From Pantoea sp. CCBC3-3-1 (lineage in GTDB: Bacteria > Pseudomonadota > Gammaproteobacteria > Enterobacterales > Enterobacteriaceae): 64,000 bases of DNA. Location: the NCBI RefSeq assembly GCF_007981265.1, contig NZ_CP034363.1, positions 4,092,001-4,156,000 of the forward strand, read 5' to 3'. Shown in pieces: positions 16,585-26,084 of this stretch (its first letter is position 1; each line of letters opens with the position of its first letter). The notes beneath the pieces are model-generated. The model searched no databases, was not told where the DNA came from, and saw only the letters and a list, made by a program, of their open reading frames with translations. The position numbers and the translations under genes were made by a program.

Positions 16585-17576
16585 CAGATATCAGTGCTGC
16601 CCAGAAATGTCTGCCCGCGCTTTTTGCAGCAGCTGTAGGGCTGCCAGAGCGCAAAGGCTTCGTTGTTATCGCTCGCGGCGGTGTGGCTCCCGTCCGGGAA
16701 GACGGCACATGACTGTGTCATGTGGGGGGCCAGCCGCTGCCATTTGTGATTACGCGTGCCGGTGTTTTCCTTGACCTCGCCCGGTGGCCAGTACCCGTCA
16801 TGGCGGTTGCCTTTAAGCACCTGATACACATGCGGCTGCCCGGCGCGGGTGATAATGTCTGCGACACGCTGTGCCACTACGGCAGAGGCTTTATCATCAT
16901 CGGTCTGGCTGACAAACCCTGAACGGGGATAGACGTTGCCCCACATGTTTGCTGCGGCCTGACTGCCAATTTCCCGCTGGCCGGGCACAAGCGCTTCCGG
17001 ATAGAGGGACTCCGGTACGCCCGTGCGCCAGGCCGCCGAATCCAGCGTACTCAGGAAGTAAGGCATTAACGGGGTGGCGGCAGTATTACAGGAATAGCCC
17101 GGAATACTGCCGCCAATGAGGGAGGTGGCCGGGTGGCCAATCGCCTCGGCATACTTGAAACGCACGGCAGATTTACGTTGGCCGGGATTTTTCATGTCGG
17201 CCGGATTGGCTCCGCCGGCAGAAACACCGGATAGCCCACTGGTTACCGCATTCTCCAGCCCGCCGGCAGTCTGGCTGACAAACGCCATTTCCTGCCACGG
17301 ATTACCGCCCGGCGCAACATAGGTCGAAACGACTGTCTGGGGGATGAAGTGGGTGACCTTGACCGACGTGCGCACCTTACAACCAAAAGGGGTACAGAAC
17401 AGCCAGTAACAGATGCCACTCACACGCCAGCTGATACAGTTTTGCGACACGGCACTGGCAATAATCTGCGCAGTATTGAGCGCCGCTACAGCGGCCGGCG
17501 CGGTTGCCGTACCCAGCACAGTCGCAACACCGAGCGAGCAAAGCGTGGTTCTGAGGCGGGAAGGTTTTGTCATCAC
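16584..17576 (-). CDS. ICE protein TIGR03756 (PFL_4710 family), TraU-like
   Basis: A 330-residue exported protein with a signal peptide (residues 1-32). It is the ICE counterpart of TraU. The Cys-rich early segment (NCISWRVSGICYWLFCTPFGC near residue 45, here split into two motifs in practice) is the family hallmark, and a CCKK pair lies near the C terminus. It likely needs Dsb enzymes to fold in the periplasm. It overlaps TIGR03757 by four bases upstream and TIGR03755 downstream, forming one operon. Confidence 0.85.
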   Translation of the reverse strand: MMTKPSRLRTTLCSLGVATVLGTATAPAAVAALNTAQIIASAVSQNCISWRVSGICYWLFCTPFGCKVRTSVKVTHFIPQTVVSTYVAPGGNPWQEMAFVSQTAGGLENAVTSGLSGVSAGGANPADMKNPGQRKSAVRFKYAEAIGHPATSLIGGSIPGYSCNTAATPLMPYFLSTLDSAAWRTGVPESLYPEALVPGQREIGSQAAANMWGNVYPRSGFVSQTDDDKASAVVAQRVADIITRAGQPHVYQVLKGNRHDGYWPPGEVKENTGTRNHKWQRLAPHMTQSCAVFPDGSHTAASDNNEAFALWQPYSCCKKRGQTFLGSTDI

Positions 17577-17971
17577 TGACCACCTCCCCGGTTACGCAGG
17601 GAAGTGGCCACGGCCACATCCGTAGTGCCGTACACCACATCGCGGTCATCAAACACCACGGCCGGCACTTTTTTAATGCCTAGTTCCCAGGCCCGGACCA
17701 CCTGCCGATAGGAATCATTCAGCTGCTGCTGTTTTTGTTGCCAGGCAGGAGACACCATAACCTGCCTGACCTGTGCCTCGGCCTGCTGCGGGTCTGCGGA
17801 TAGCTCCCCGAACATGTCGGCCTGCAGCCGGTCAGGGCCATCAAGAAGGACCACCGGCACGTCCGGCGGCAGATTAGCCGGCAGATGCTGACTGTCGGTG
17901 AAGACGACCGTGCCGGCCAGTACGGATGCCGGCAGCAGAGCCGGCAGGAAAACAAGAGAGGTCAGTTTCAT
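17573..17971 (-). CDS. ICE protein TIGR03757 (PFL_4709 family), TrbC-like
   Basis: A 132-residue periplasmic protein in the TIGR03757 family, a thioredoxin-fold group that relates to TrbC/TraW of F-like systems. I start at 17971 (MKLTSLVFLPALL), which gives a clear signal peptide ending in VLAG; the upstream extension would hide it. The conserved C-terminal segment KKVPAVVFDDRDVVYGTTDV is plain. It is the first gene of the operon that ends with traG. The 200 bases upstream lead to the divergent cargo gene. Confidence 0.8.
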   Translation of the reverse strand: MKLTSLVFLPALLPASVLAGTVVFTDSQHLPANLPPDVPVVLLDGPDRLQADMFGELSADPQQAEAQVRQVMVSPAWQQKQQQLNDSYRQVVRAWELGIKKVPAVVFDDRDVVYGTTDVAVATSLRNRGGGQ

Positions 17972-18192
17972 GAATCGGGGCTCCGTCAGACTGAATCGCC
18001 TGACAGCGTGCCCGTGGCCGTTCAAAAAAGCCGCATTAAACTCTATACCCGAACAAAAAAATTAATCAGCGAATCTGTAGCTTTTGCAGTAGGAAATGAT
18101 CACAACCTTTAGCTAAGGATATAACTACAGACGGTTAAACCCGGCATAAAGTACTAATCTGTAATCAATCAACTAAATTGCCAGAGGTGATG

Positions 18193-18852
18193 ATGAATAT
18201 CAGGTATCTGTATGGAAAGGAGAAGATTCTTGGCCCCGTTATCCGCGACGAAGCTCCGATACGACTGTGTGACCTGACGCATTATTCACGCATGGAAAAC
18301 GAAAAAATGCGCGATAATGAAATGGAAAAAATTTTCACTCCGGATCGTTATCAAGTTGCTATAAAAATTAATGGGCGCACCCTTAACCCTGACGATATGA
18401 CAGCAGATCCCATGTTTACGCTATCGCCTCGTCATTGTTATTGTATATGTTTGAGTAATCGGCAAGATGAGCCAGAACTCTATGCTGCTTTTAAAGCTGA
18501 TATCTGCATCGCATTCGACGTGGATCTTCTCCAAGAAAGACTTTCTCTTTTAGACCACAGATTCCCAGGTACTGAAATTAAAGGGAAAGATGTGATCTAT
18601 TACCATCCAGGAACGGCACCAGACAGCTTCACTCCTGAAGAACTTGTTTTTTTTAAACCAAATATATTTTCTCATGAAGCAGAGTATAGGATTGCGCTAT
18701 TTTATCCTCTAAACAAAACAGGGTTTGCATACGAGGGAGGAGTTTTACCTTTCAAAATGGAGGGTGAATCAATGTTCATGGATATTTCCCATCAGCAAAA
18801 AGGATTTATAAGTGAATGTGTTAAGAAGGTTATGCGAAGGAAATCTTCTTGA
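18193..18852 (+). CDS. Unknown AT-rich cargo gene between transfer operons
   Basis: A 219-residue cytoplasmic protein of no family I can name with confidence. The segment FFKPNIFSHEAEYRIALFYP near residue 155 recalls the end of DUF2971-type proteins (a Lys-Pro and an E-x-E-Y/F-R), but the N-terminal signature of that family is not seen. It is read against the surrounding transfer genes and is more AT-rich, so it is most likely an insertion between the TIGR03757 and VirB4 operons. I favour the ATG at 18193, with AGAGG five bases before it. Confidence 0.55.
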   Translation: MNIRYLYGKEKILGPVIRDEAPIRLCDLTHYSRMENEKMRDNEMEKIFTPDRYQVAIKINGRTLNPDDMTADPMFTLSPRHCYCICLSNRQDEPELYAAFKADICIAFDVDLLQERLSLLDHRFPGTEIKGKDVIYYHPGTAPDSFTPEELVFFKPNIFSHEAEYRIALFYPLNKTGFAYEGGVLPFKMEGESMFMDISHQQKGFISECVKKVMRRKSS

Positions 18853-18883
18853 CCTCGTAGTCAATTTTATGACGTTACTTAGC

Positions 18884-18908
18884 AAAAAAACCGGCCCTGG
18901 GGGCCGGT
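18884..18908 (-). terminator. Rho-independent terminator of the VirB4 operon
   Basis: On the minus strand ACCGGCCC and GGGCCGGT form a strong GC stem with a short loop, followed by seven T. It lies 58 bases after the last gene of the long operon that begins near 27457. Confidence 0.85.
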
Positions 18909-18965
18909 ATGCAATATTGTTATTTTCTTTTTATAATCATGCCCCTGGTGAAGGCAAGTCTGTAG

Positions 18966-19343
18966 TTATACGTCAAGCCCGTTAATCCACAGCATCAGAT
19001 ACACCAGATCAGCCGAATCCGGCACCGTGATATACCAGCGCGGATGCGCATACTCCTCTTCCTGCGGCCAGCTCGTCTGTCCCGTCACGGTGATAAGAAT
19101 ATTCACCGCCTGCTTCAGCTTTCCCTCAAGATAGATGGCCACGCTGCTGCTGAGTCCCACCCGGTGCGGGTGACACGTCATTTTGACCGGCCCGGTCAGA
19201 CGCTGCCTGAGCATCGCCCGCAGCCTCACCAGGTGCTGATGTGTCGCCGGGAGCACGCCGGGCTCCCCCTGAGGCGACAGGGTGAAAAGCGCGCCGCCAC
19301 TGTGCTGATGAATGGCGGGTTCAGGGTACTTCAGTGTCATCAT
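18966..19343 (-). CDS. Small ICE transfer-region protein, unknown
   Basis: A 125-residue soluble protein with no signal or membrane segment and no family I recognise. Visible features are a His-rich early part (AIHQHSGGALF and ATHQHLVRL) and a WPQEEEYAHPRWYITVPDSADLV segment near residue 92. Its start overlaps the stop of the VirB4-type ATPase by four bases and a strong terminator follows, so it is the last gene of the operon. It probably works in or with the secretion system. Confidence 0.55.
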   Translation of the reverse strand: MMTLKYPEPAIHQHSGGALFTLSPQGEPGVLPATHQHLVRLRAMLRQRLTGPVKMTCHPHRVGLSSSVAIYLEGKLKQAVNILITVTGQTSWPQEEEYAHPRWYITVPDSADLVYLMLWINGLDV

Positions 19344-22198
19344 ACAGTGGCAGGCTCCTGTTGTTTCTCCGTCAGACCGCGCAGACGGTCCAGATTCTGC
19401 GCGACGCGTTTTGCCGCCTCCAGTTCGCTGCAGTGAAATTCATTCATCAGCGCCCGGCGTTCGGCTTTCTCTTCTTTTTCCGTCATGCCCAGTGCCAGGA
19501 AGAGACTGGGCGGCACGGCACGAAACAGCGCCTCGATCCGTTTCGCCAGCACCACGCCCTCGGTATAACAGCCTGACAGTTTACTGGCGGACAGCAGCAC
19601 CGATTCCTGCTCCGGCGTGAGCGCGCGGAACCGGCTGATATCTTTCACCTCCTCCGGGGGCATGGTCAGGCAAATCCACCATTCCGCCATGTTCAGCATT
19701 TTCTCGGCAATGTCCGGATAATCTTTAAGGTTCTGGGTGGCCAGCCACAGCCAGGCCCCGAGCTTACGCCACATCTTGACCACCTTGGTCATGTAGGGCG
19801 ACAGCAGCGGGTTGACCGTGACGATATGCGCCTCATCCACCGTGAAGACAATATCCCGGCCCAGGAACTGGTCACGCTCCGCGATGTTGTTAATCATGTT
19901 GGTCATCGAGACCATGGTCAGGGCCATCTGCGCTTCATAGCCCTCACGCGCCAGATGCCCCAGGTCAACCAGCGTCACGTCCGCTTCCGGCCACAGCGCC
20001 CCTTCGCGGTTGAACAGCTCCGCTTCAAAGCTGCCGGCCTGGGTGAACATGCCCAGGGATTCCGCCATCTCCGCCGCTTTCGCCTTGCGCTGGGCATTAC
20101 GGACATTAATGACGCCCTCATCATTATCAGAGGCAATGTCATACAGCGCCTGCTGCAGGTCAGACGGCAGCATCTGCCGTCCTTCTTTATACGTGGCATG
20201 CGCCGCCATCAGCAGCGCCTCACGTATCATCGCCCTGTCGGCACGCTTCAGGTCAGCCTCTTCTTTCGGGTCGCCCCCGGTGATCATCATGCGCGCGGAG
20301 ATTTCCATTTCACCGAGAATGTCACGTTTGTCATCCTCGCCATCGTCGTCCGTGTCGATATCCGGCAGGTCGCTCTCATCCACGGCCTGGGCGGCGAGGC
20401 CCTCTTCCACCAGTTTATGGGCGTCTGCAAACGGCGGCAGGCTGACACCACTCCCGGGTCTGACGCTGATTTTGTTCACCGTCAGCCCGAGGCTGTCAAA
20501 GAAGTCGGCCAGCAGGCCGAACGAGTTGCCGGCCTCCGCAATAAACAGCCGCGGACGGTGGACCGCCATCAGCTGGGAGAGCGCGGCACACAGTGTGGCC
20601 GACTTGCCCGCCCCGGTCGGGCCGAACAGCAGCAGATGCGCATTCTGGGTGCGGTCATGCTTGTTGAGCGGATCGAAGGTCAGGATATCCCCGCCGCGGT
20701 TGAAAAAGCTGAAGCCGGGGTGCCCCGTGCCGGTTTCCCGCCCGGTCACCGGCAGGAGACCGGCCAGGTGCTGAACCCAGGTCAGACGGGTGTACCAGTG
20801 TTTTTTGTCACTGTCCGGGTTAAAGCACATCGGCAGCGCCCGCAGCCAGCTGTTCAGCGGCCCCTCTTCGAACTCCGGGCGGACCGGCTGCAGGCCGGCC
20901 CCGAGCAGCACGGTCGACAGCGCCAGCCGCTTGCGCTTCAGGCTGGTCATGTCATCACCGCGCAGCAGGAAGGTGATCCCCGCCCGGTACAGCTTGTGCC
21001 GGTTGCCCAGGTACTCTTTGACCGTCTTCACATCCTGGCGGACGCGGCCCGACTCAGTATTCTCCCCGACCGCGTTTTTCGACAGCCGGTTAAACTGTTC
21101 CTCAAGCCGGTCCTGGGGCTGGACCACCACCGTCATGCACACCATGGTCCCTTCCGGAAACATATCCATCAGGGCATTGATTTTCTTTTCACCCCGGCTT
21201 TTCTCCCCAGTCAGCGTGCCAGGCTCCGGCGGTGTACGCAGTTTTTCCACCGACACCGCGCAGTGCGGCTTGTTGTCAATCCACCACACGCCGTTTTCCG
21301 GGTCGGAGACCGGCGGCGTGAACCACAGGGTTTCGGCAAAATCATTGCTGACCGGCACGGTGCCTTCAGGCGTCTCGCGCGGGTCTGCGTAAGCAGCCTG
21401 GCGATAAAGCGTGGTTTTCTCCACCCAGTCCGGTGACGGATTGAACAGCCGCAGCAGCCAGCCATGCACCTGGAGGCCGTTTTGCCGGGTGCAGCGGATC
21501 CCCGCCCCGCCCAGGGCATTCACAACCCGGTCGCACACCTGGTTGAGCATCGCCACCGGCGGCATCGGATCCCGGTTTTTTCCCAGCCAGCGATAAATCA
21601 CCATCCGGGTGCGGCGCTGCTGCCCGCGCCACGGCTGGCCGGTGATCAGTGAGTCGGTGAACAGGCCTTCAGGCCGGGAGATACTGCGGATATGACGCTC
21701 CATTTCCCCCAGCCAGGCGTCGGTAAACGCCGTGCGCTGCGCATGCGGTCGGACATACCCCCGCAGCCTGTCGAGGTACGCGTCAGTGTCGTCCTCGTCC
21801 TGGCAGAAGAACTGCACGACCCAGGGATTCACGTCATGTTCATCAAAGCTGTCCTGAAGCGCATCCTCCACCGAGTCACGGATCTGCTCCAGACGGTCTT
21901 CTGTCCGTCCTTCGGTGGCCACCGGCGTGACATCATAGACCGCCCCCACCGACACACCGTCATCGAGCAGGAGACACTGCTCTTCATCGAGAAACTCCGC
22001 CCAGGGCAGAAAGTCAATGATGGAGGGACTGGCATGATAAATTTTTGCCTCATCCTGGCGGGACATTTTCCCGGGACGAGTCAGGGGCTGGCGGCCCCTC
22101 ACGCCCGTGCTGAGGGTATCATCGGCCTGAACGGACTGACCGCCATCAGCCGGCGTCTGACGGTCAGGGGAGGTGGTGCGGGTAAACAGTGAAAACAT
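19340..22198 (-). CDS. Conjugative transfer ATPase, VirB4/TraC type (TIGR03744)
   Basis: A 952-residue VirB4-type ATPase that powers pilus assembly and substrate transfer at the inner membrane. The Walker A motif GPTGAGKSAT is near residue 530 and Walker B IVFTVDEAHIV near 790; a later LATQNLKDYPD segment is typical. The N-terminal half (residues 30-480) matches the TraC-like part. An acidic insert (DESDLPDIDTDDDGEDD) between the motifs is a feature of the ICE class. It overlaps the upstream lipoprotein gene by one base and the downstream small gene by four. Confidence 0.95.
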   Translation of the reverse strand: MFSLFTRTTSPDRQTPADGGQSVQADDTLSTGVRGRQPLTRPGKMSRQDEAKIYHASPSIIDFLPWAEFLDEEQCLLLDDGVSVGAVYDVTPVATEGRTEDRLEQIRDSVEDALQDSFDEHDVNPWVVQFFCQDEDDTDAYLDRLRGYVRPHAQRTAFTDAWLGEMERHIRSISRPEGLFTDSLITGQPWRGQQRRTRMVIYRWLGKNRDPMPPVAMLNQVCDRVVNALGGAGIRCTRQNGLQVHGWLLRLFNPSPDWVEKTTLYRQAAYADPRETPEGTVPVSNDFAETLWFTPPVSDPENGVWWIDNKPHCAVSVEKLRTPPEPGTLTGEKSRGEKKINALMDMFPEGTMVCMTVVVQPQDRLEEQFNRLSKNAVGENTESGRVRQDVKTVKEYLGNRHKLYRAGITFLLRGDDMTSLKRKRLALSTVLLGAGLQPVRPEFEEGPLNSWLRALPMCFNPDSDKKHWYTRLTWVQHLAGLLPVTGRETGTGHPGFSFFNRGGDILTFDPLNKHDRTQNAHLLLFGPTGAGKSATLCAALSQLMAVHRPRLFIAEAGNSFGLLADFFDSLGLTVNKISVRPGSGVSLPPFADAHKLVEEGLAAQAVDESDLPDIDTDDDGEDDKRDILGEMEISARMMITGGDPKEEADLKRADRAMIREALLMAAHATYKEGRQMLPSDLQQALYDIASDNDEGVINVRNAQRKAKAAEMAESLGMFTQAGSFEAELFNREGALWPEADVTLVDLGHLAREGYEAQMALTMVSMTNMINNIAERDQFLGRDIVFTVDEAHIVTVNPLLSPYMTKVVKMWRKLGAWLWLATQNLKDYPDIAEKMLNMAEWWICLTMPPEEVKDISRFRALTPEQESVLLSASKLSGCYTEGVVLAKRIEALFRAVPPSLFLALGMTEKEEKAERRALMNEFHCSELEAAKRVAQNLDRLRGLTEKQQEPATV

Positions 22199-22608
22199 TA
22201 CAGGGCCTCCGTGCGCTCGCCAGGCATGGCATACTGCGTCTGGCTGTAGAACGGAAACACGGTGCTGTATCCCGGCACCGGCGTGTTACCGTCGGCCAGG
22301 TGGGGATACAGATACATCACCATGTCAGGGTTAGGCAGCCGGGGAAACTGCTGCGAAATTTCACTCTCCTGAGTCCGGCTGTAGCTGCGGTCGGCCTGCG
22401 CGTCCGCCTGCGTTTCACTGCCCGTCAGCGGACGGCGCAGCGTGTCCCGGGCCTCTGCCGACTGGCGGGCGGTACTGCCGCCCCCGTCCGCGCCGTTCCA
22501 CAGCTCAAGCATGGTGTTATCGCCCGCCGGCAGCATTTCCTCCTTGGAGGTTGAGCAGCCGCTGAGCACTGAACAGGCCAGAGCCAGAATGAAAACTGTT
22601 CTGTACAT
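22198..22608 (-). CDS. ICE lipoprotein TIGR03751
   Basis: A 136-residue lipoprotein with signal FILALACSVLSGCSTSKEE, so the lipidated Cys is residue 18. The TIGR03751 family is conserved in this place in SPI-7/PFGI-1-type transfer regions and may be the TraV/VirB7-like outer membrane anchor. The mature part holds REPS such as RQSAEARDTLRRP and ends with an aromatic, proline-rich tail (VFPFYSQTQYAMP). Start and stop each share one base with the neighbours. Confidence 0.8.
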   Translation of the reverse strand: MYRTVFILALACSVLSGCSTSKEEMLPAGDNTMLELWNGADGGGSTARQSAEARDTLRRPLTGSETQADAQADRSYSRTQESEISQQFPRLPNPDMVMYLYPHLADGNTPVPGYSTVFPFYSQTQYAMPGERTEAL

Positions 22609-22985
22609 TACCGGTATCTCCTTTGTGAGGCGGCCGGATCGTAGCCGCTACAGATAAAAACAAATGCACTGACATTCAGCAGATGCGCCAGCTCCTGCAG
22701 GGACATATAAGGGCAGTGAAGCCGGCGCGAAAGTTTCGGGCTGTACCACGACACGGCACAGTCGCAGGCACTGAGCGGCAGGGAAAACCGGCCGGTATCC
22801 AGTAAAAGCCGGCCCCGCTGCCAGCGCAGTAAAGGCAGACGGGCAGGCAGCAGCGCCACCGGGCGCAGCTGCAGGACGGCCGACGGCGAGGGCCGCACGT
22901 CAATGTGCCAGCCCGCGCCATCGCTGAAGGTCCGGCACACGGATGACATCGGCAGAAGCGTCATGTGCCCCGTCATGACCGTCAC
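22608..22985 (-). CDS. Small ICE transfer-region protein, unknown
   Basis: A 125-residue protein rich in Arg and Leu, with a C-terminal CSGYDPAASQRRYR. It has no export signal that I trust and no recognised family. It sits tightly between TIGR03752 and TIGR03751 (one base apart from the former, one base of overlap with the latter), so it is co-transcribed. The start could be one of several M/V codons within the first ten positions. A similar short protein is present at this point in related elements, but its role is not known. Confidence 0.5.
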   Translation of the reverse strand: MTVMTGHMTLLPMSSVCRTFSDGAGWHIDVRPSPSAVLQLRPVALLPARLPLLRWQRGRLLLDTGRFSLPLSACDCAVSWYSPKLSRRLHCPYMSLQELAHLLNVSAFVFICSGYDPAASQRRYR

Positions 22986-24485
22986 TCAGTCCAGTCCGCC
23001 GCTGTCGCTGACGCCACCCGGCAGGGTGAAGTCGTAGCGCACCTTACGGCCCTTGTCTTCATAATCAATGGCCAGCTCACGGGTGATATGCACCGCGAGG
23101 CGGGCCCCCGGCGGCACGTAAATGGCATCAAACGTCATCCCGTACCGCTGTTTGATCCAGTCCGTGGTTTCCGACATGCCGCCGGAAATGGCCTTGCCCA
23201 GCGCCGCCTGTCCGGCGTCGCCGGTCATGGTGGAGGAAATCCCGTTGACGTTGTTCTGCGTGGTGTACTGCCCCTGACTCAGGGCATCCCCTGCCGCACC
23301 GGCCGCTGACAGGCCAAAGATGGTCGGCAGATAGGTGGAGGCGTTGGACTTACGTTCGCCCCCGATGCACGGAATGCCGTTTTCATCCGAAATCCAGCCG
23401 ATACCCCCACCGGTGCCGGTATCCTGTTTGGCCTGAGCGTTATTATTCTGCCCGCCGCTGTTAACGGCCTCCGGTTTCGGGAGGGTGCGCACCGTACCGT
23501 CGGAAAAGACAAACGTGACGCTGGTCACCTGGCCGCGCACGCAGGACAGCGTCCAGTCACCGCTGGCCGTCCCGGAAACGATGGCCCCTTCAACGTCCGG
23601 CAGCTCGATGCCGTTTGCTGTCAGGTTATCCTTACCGATGAGTACTTTGAACGGGTAGGGATCGGTCACGGTGCCGTTGATGGGCACGCGGCCAAGCAGT
23701 GCCGTCATGGCGCGGCTGCCGACCAGCGTGGAGTTTTCCGGCAGGGTGTACACCGGCTCGGCACTCTCTTCCGCCCCTTTCTCATTGGTGTGCCCCTTCA
23801 CTTTCTGCTCATAGGCCGCTTTCTGGCGGGTCAGCTCATTGTCCCCCAGAAACGAAGTCGGGAACTGAGATGACGCCTTGCCGCTGGCCGCATCACGCGG
23901 ATCCGTCTCTTTCTGGTCCGTCGGCGTGACCCACATCATGCCGTCACTGCCCTGAGATGCCGCGCCCCCGGTGCTGCTGCCCATGCCATCCAGGCCCAGC
24001 CCCAGCGGGATATCGCTGTCTGCCGCCTTTTTCCCGGCGTCGGGCTGTTTCAGCTTGTCGGTCAGACTCTTGATCTTCGCCGTCAGGCTGAGCTGCTCAT
24101 CCTGCAGCTGTGCCTGGCGTTTGTCGTACTGCTCACGCAGACCGTTGACGGCCTCATTCACCTGCCCTGACACGTCCTGATTGCGCTTACGCAGGCGCTC
24201 GTTCTCCTTCACTAAATCAGCGTTCTGTTTATCGAGCGTTTTCTGACGGTCACGCACATCGTTCAGCCGGCCGATGAGCGTGCGCAGCGTGTCCTCCGGG
24301 GTGTCGCCTTCCACGCCCAGCGCCTTCAGCTCATCCGGCGAGAGGTTTTGCAGGGCACCGCCGCTTTGTTTTGCCTGCGGCTGCTCTGCCGGTTCGTTTT
24401 TGCAGCTTTTGAGCCCCACGGCCAGCCCGGCAATCACCACGGCCGGCACGATGACTTTCACCAGGGCATTGGATTTAATCTGCAT
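22986..24485 (-). CDS. ICE protein TIGR03752, TraB/VirB10-like
   Basis: A 499-residue scaffold protein of the core complex. It has one N-terminal membrane helix (residues 10-28), a long coiled coil (about 68-145), a low-complexity linker and a C-terminal domain (from about 245, STLVGSRAMTALLGRVP) like that of TraB/VirB10. The end segment VPPGARLAVHITRELAIDYE is typical. In this group it links inner and outer membranes. Its start overlaps the TIGR03749 stop by 11 bases. Confidence 0.9.
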   Translation of the reverse strand: MQIKSNALVKVIVPAVVIAGLAVGLKSCKNEPAEQPQAKQSGGALQNLSPDELKALGVEGDTPEDTLRTLIGRLNDVRDRQKTLDKQNADLVKENERLRKRNQDVSGQVNEAVNGLREQYDKRQAQLQDEQLSLTAKIKSLTDKLKQPDAGKKAADSDIPLGLGLDGMGSSTGGAASQGSDGMMWVTPTDQKETDPRDAASGKASSQFPTSFLGDNELTRQKAAYEQKVKGHTNEKGAEESAEPVYTLPENSTLVGSRAMTALLGRVPINGTVTDPYPFKVLIGKDNLTANGIELPDVEGAIVSGTASGDWTLSCVRGQVTSVTFVFSDGTVRTLPKPEAVNSGGQNNNAQAKQDTGTGGGIGWISDENGIPCIGGERKSNASTYLPTIFGLSAAGAAGDALSQGQYTTQNNVNGISSTMTGDAGQAALGKAISGGMSETTDWIKQRYGMTFDAIYVPPGARLAVHITRELAIDYEDKGRKVRYDFTLPGGVSDSGGLD

Positions 24486-25428
24486 GGCGGGCCTCCTGTT
24501 TTACTGCACGGGCCGCTTTACGCAGCGCAGATGGTTCGGCGATGAAGGCGCTCTCCGGACGACCGGCGGTCACCACATACACGGTGGTGGTGTCTTCCGG
24601 CGTGCCGGCAGGACCGACCCAGCGGTGCTGGAAAGTGGCGGACACAAACTGCCCCTGCAGCGCACGCGGATCCAGAACGACCTTACGGCCGCCGGTGTTC
24701 GTGAGCCTGAGGGCCACCACGCTGCGGTTTGCCGCCCCCCAGGCCGCCAGCGGCGTGACCGTCACTGGCTCTGAAGGGTACAGCGTGCTGACGCGCCGGG
24801 GCAGATGCGGGTTGACCGGATGAATACCGGGCACCGCCTCAACCGTACGGGCCGGCGCATACAGGCTCTGGGCGGCATAGCGGGTCAGCAGCACCGGAAT
24901 GGGGGCGCTGTAGCGGATTTTTTTCCGCCTGGCCTGCGTGCCGTCATCGCTGCCGGTGGGGGCTGACGGGCCTGATCCGGAAGCGCCCCGGTCTGCACCA
25001 CCTGACTGACCAGCCGCATCAGATGCCTGGCTCAGCGTGCTGACATCACCGCTGTAGACCAGCCGGACCGGTTCGGCCGGCCCTTTTTCACCGGCGGCGA
25101 GATCAAACAGCAGGACCTCGCCGCTTTCCACATCCTGCAGCTGCACCCGCGTCTGCGGGAAGGCGCTGTCGGCTTTCAGGTAGACGGCCCCACCGGTGCT
25201 CTGCACCCGGAGTTTGCCGTTAAGCGCCGGCGGAAACCCAACGCGGACGTTTTTGTCCACAAAGACCACCCGCTCCTGCCCAACCTTCAGGGGGATCTGC
25301 AGCGGAATACGCTCCCATTTCATCAGCTCATCTGCGCCGGCAGGACGTGATACCAGTGTCGCCAGGGGCAGCAGGGCGAGGGACAGCGCCATCAGCCCGG
25401 CGCGGGCGTGGGGATTTTTACTCATCAC
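24475..25428 (-). CDS. ICE protein TIGR03749, TraK/VirB9-like
   Basis: A 317-residue exported protein with a signal peptide ending near residue 32 (SRPAGADE). The TIGR03749 family occupies the TraK/VirB9 place in ICE transfer operons and should form part of the outer-membrane core with TIGR03752 and TIGR03751. Visible segments are VVFVDKNVRVGFPPALNGKLRV near residue 52 (in two blocks), a Gly/Ser-rich linker at 135-165 and TLYPSEPVTVTPLAAW near 215. It overlaps TIGR03746 by four bases. Confidence 0.9.
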   Translation of the reverse strand: MMSKNPHARAGLMALSLALLPLATLVSRPAGADELMKWERIPLQIPLKVGQERVVFVDKNVRVGFPPALNGKLRVQSTGGAVYLKADSAFPQTRVQLQDVESGEVLLFDLAAGEKGPAEPVRLVYSGDVSTLSQASDAAGQSGGADRGASGSGPSAPTGSDDGTQARRKKIRYSAPIPVLLTRYAAQSLYAPARTVEAVPGIHPVNPHLPRRVSTLYPSEPVTVTPLAAWGAANRSVVALRLTNTGGRKVVLDPRALQGQFVSATFQHRWVGPAGTPEDTTTVYVVTAGRPESAFIAEPSALRKAARAVKQEARHAD

Positions 25429-26084
25429 TGAAACACTCCTGACTTCTCCGGTTTGGGTGCAGGCGGTGCCGCCTCCAGACGCTGGGGCACACCGGCATAA
25501 CAGTCCAGCGCCAGACCGAACGGGTTGCGCTCCGCATCCCCTTCCCAGCGCACCACTTTCAGCGGGTAACGCACCAGGGCGCGTTTGACCGGCTCGGCGT
25601 GGAAATATTCATCGGCCACCACGTCCAGGCGGGCAATCCAGTGATCGCGATCCTGTACGGTCACACTCTGTGACTGGTAACCACGGCCGGGCAGTTCATA
25701 CACCACGCGCACGCGGTCGGTGAGTTCGCCGGCGTCACCGCGCTTCTTCGCGTCCGCTTTCAGGAAATCCTGACAGGACGGCGTCAGATACGGCGACAGC
25801 GCATCGATTTTGGCGGAATAGTCCACCTCGCCATTTTTCGGCCAGGCATTGAGCTGCTGAAAAATGTAAAACGCAAAGGAATAGACCGTCGGGGGCGGCA
25901 CTTCCCACCAGGGCCGCGTGCTGCCGGAGCGTAAATCCGGCGGGTTATGCACGGTCAGCTTGCTGGGTGCCAGCATCCAGCCGGCACAGGTGAATAAAAG
26001 GAAAAAGGCGAGCACGGCGCAGGCGATGCGCAGCGTCTGAATATGCTGGTCGCGGTCTTTTACCGCATGGCGATAACGGCTCAT
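25425..26084 (-). CDS. ICE protein TIGR03746, TraE/VirB8-like
   Basis: A 219-residue protein with one N-terminal membrane helix (residues 19-39) and a periplasmic domain; TIGR03746 proteins stand in the TraE/VirB8 position. The segments FAFYIFQQLNAWPKNGEVDY near 71 and YLTPSCQDFLKADAKKR near 97 are typical. It overlaps the TIGR03750 gene upstream by four bases. It is probably an inner-membrane part of the channel. Confidence 0.9.
   Translation of the reverse strand: MSRYRHAVKDRDQHIQTLRIACAVLAFFLLFTCAGWMLAPSKLTVHNPPDLRSGSTRPWWEVPPPTVYSFAFYIFQQLNAWPKNGEVDYSAKIDALSPYLTPSCQDFLKADAKKRGDAGELTDRVRVVYELPGRGYQSQSVTVQDRDHWIARLDVVADEYFHAEPVKRALVRYPLKVVRWEGDAERNPFGLALDCYAGVPQRLEAAPPAPKPEKSGVFQ

Noticed and set aside
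19826..21436. Long plus-strand open frame of 536 codons
   Set aside because: It lies antisense within the VirB4-type gene, whose motifs are clear, and has no family features.
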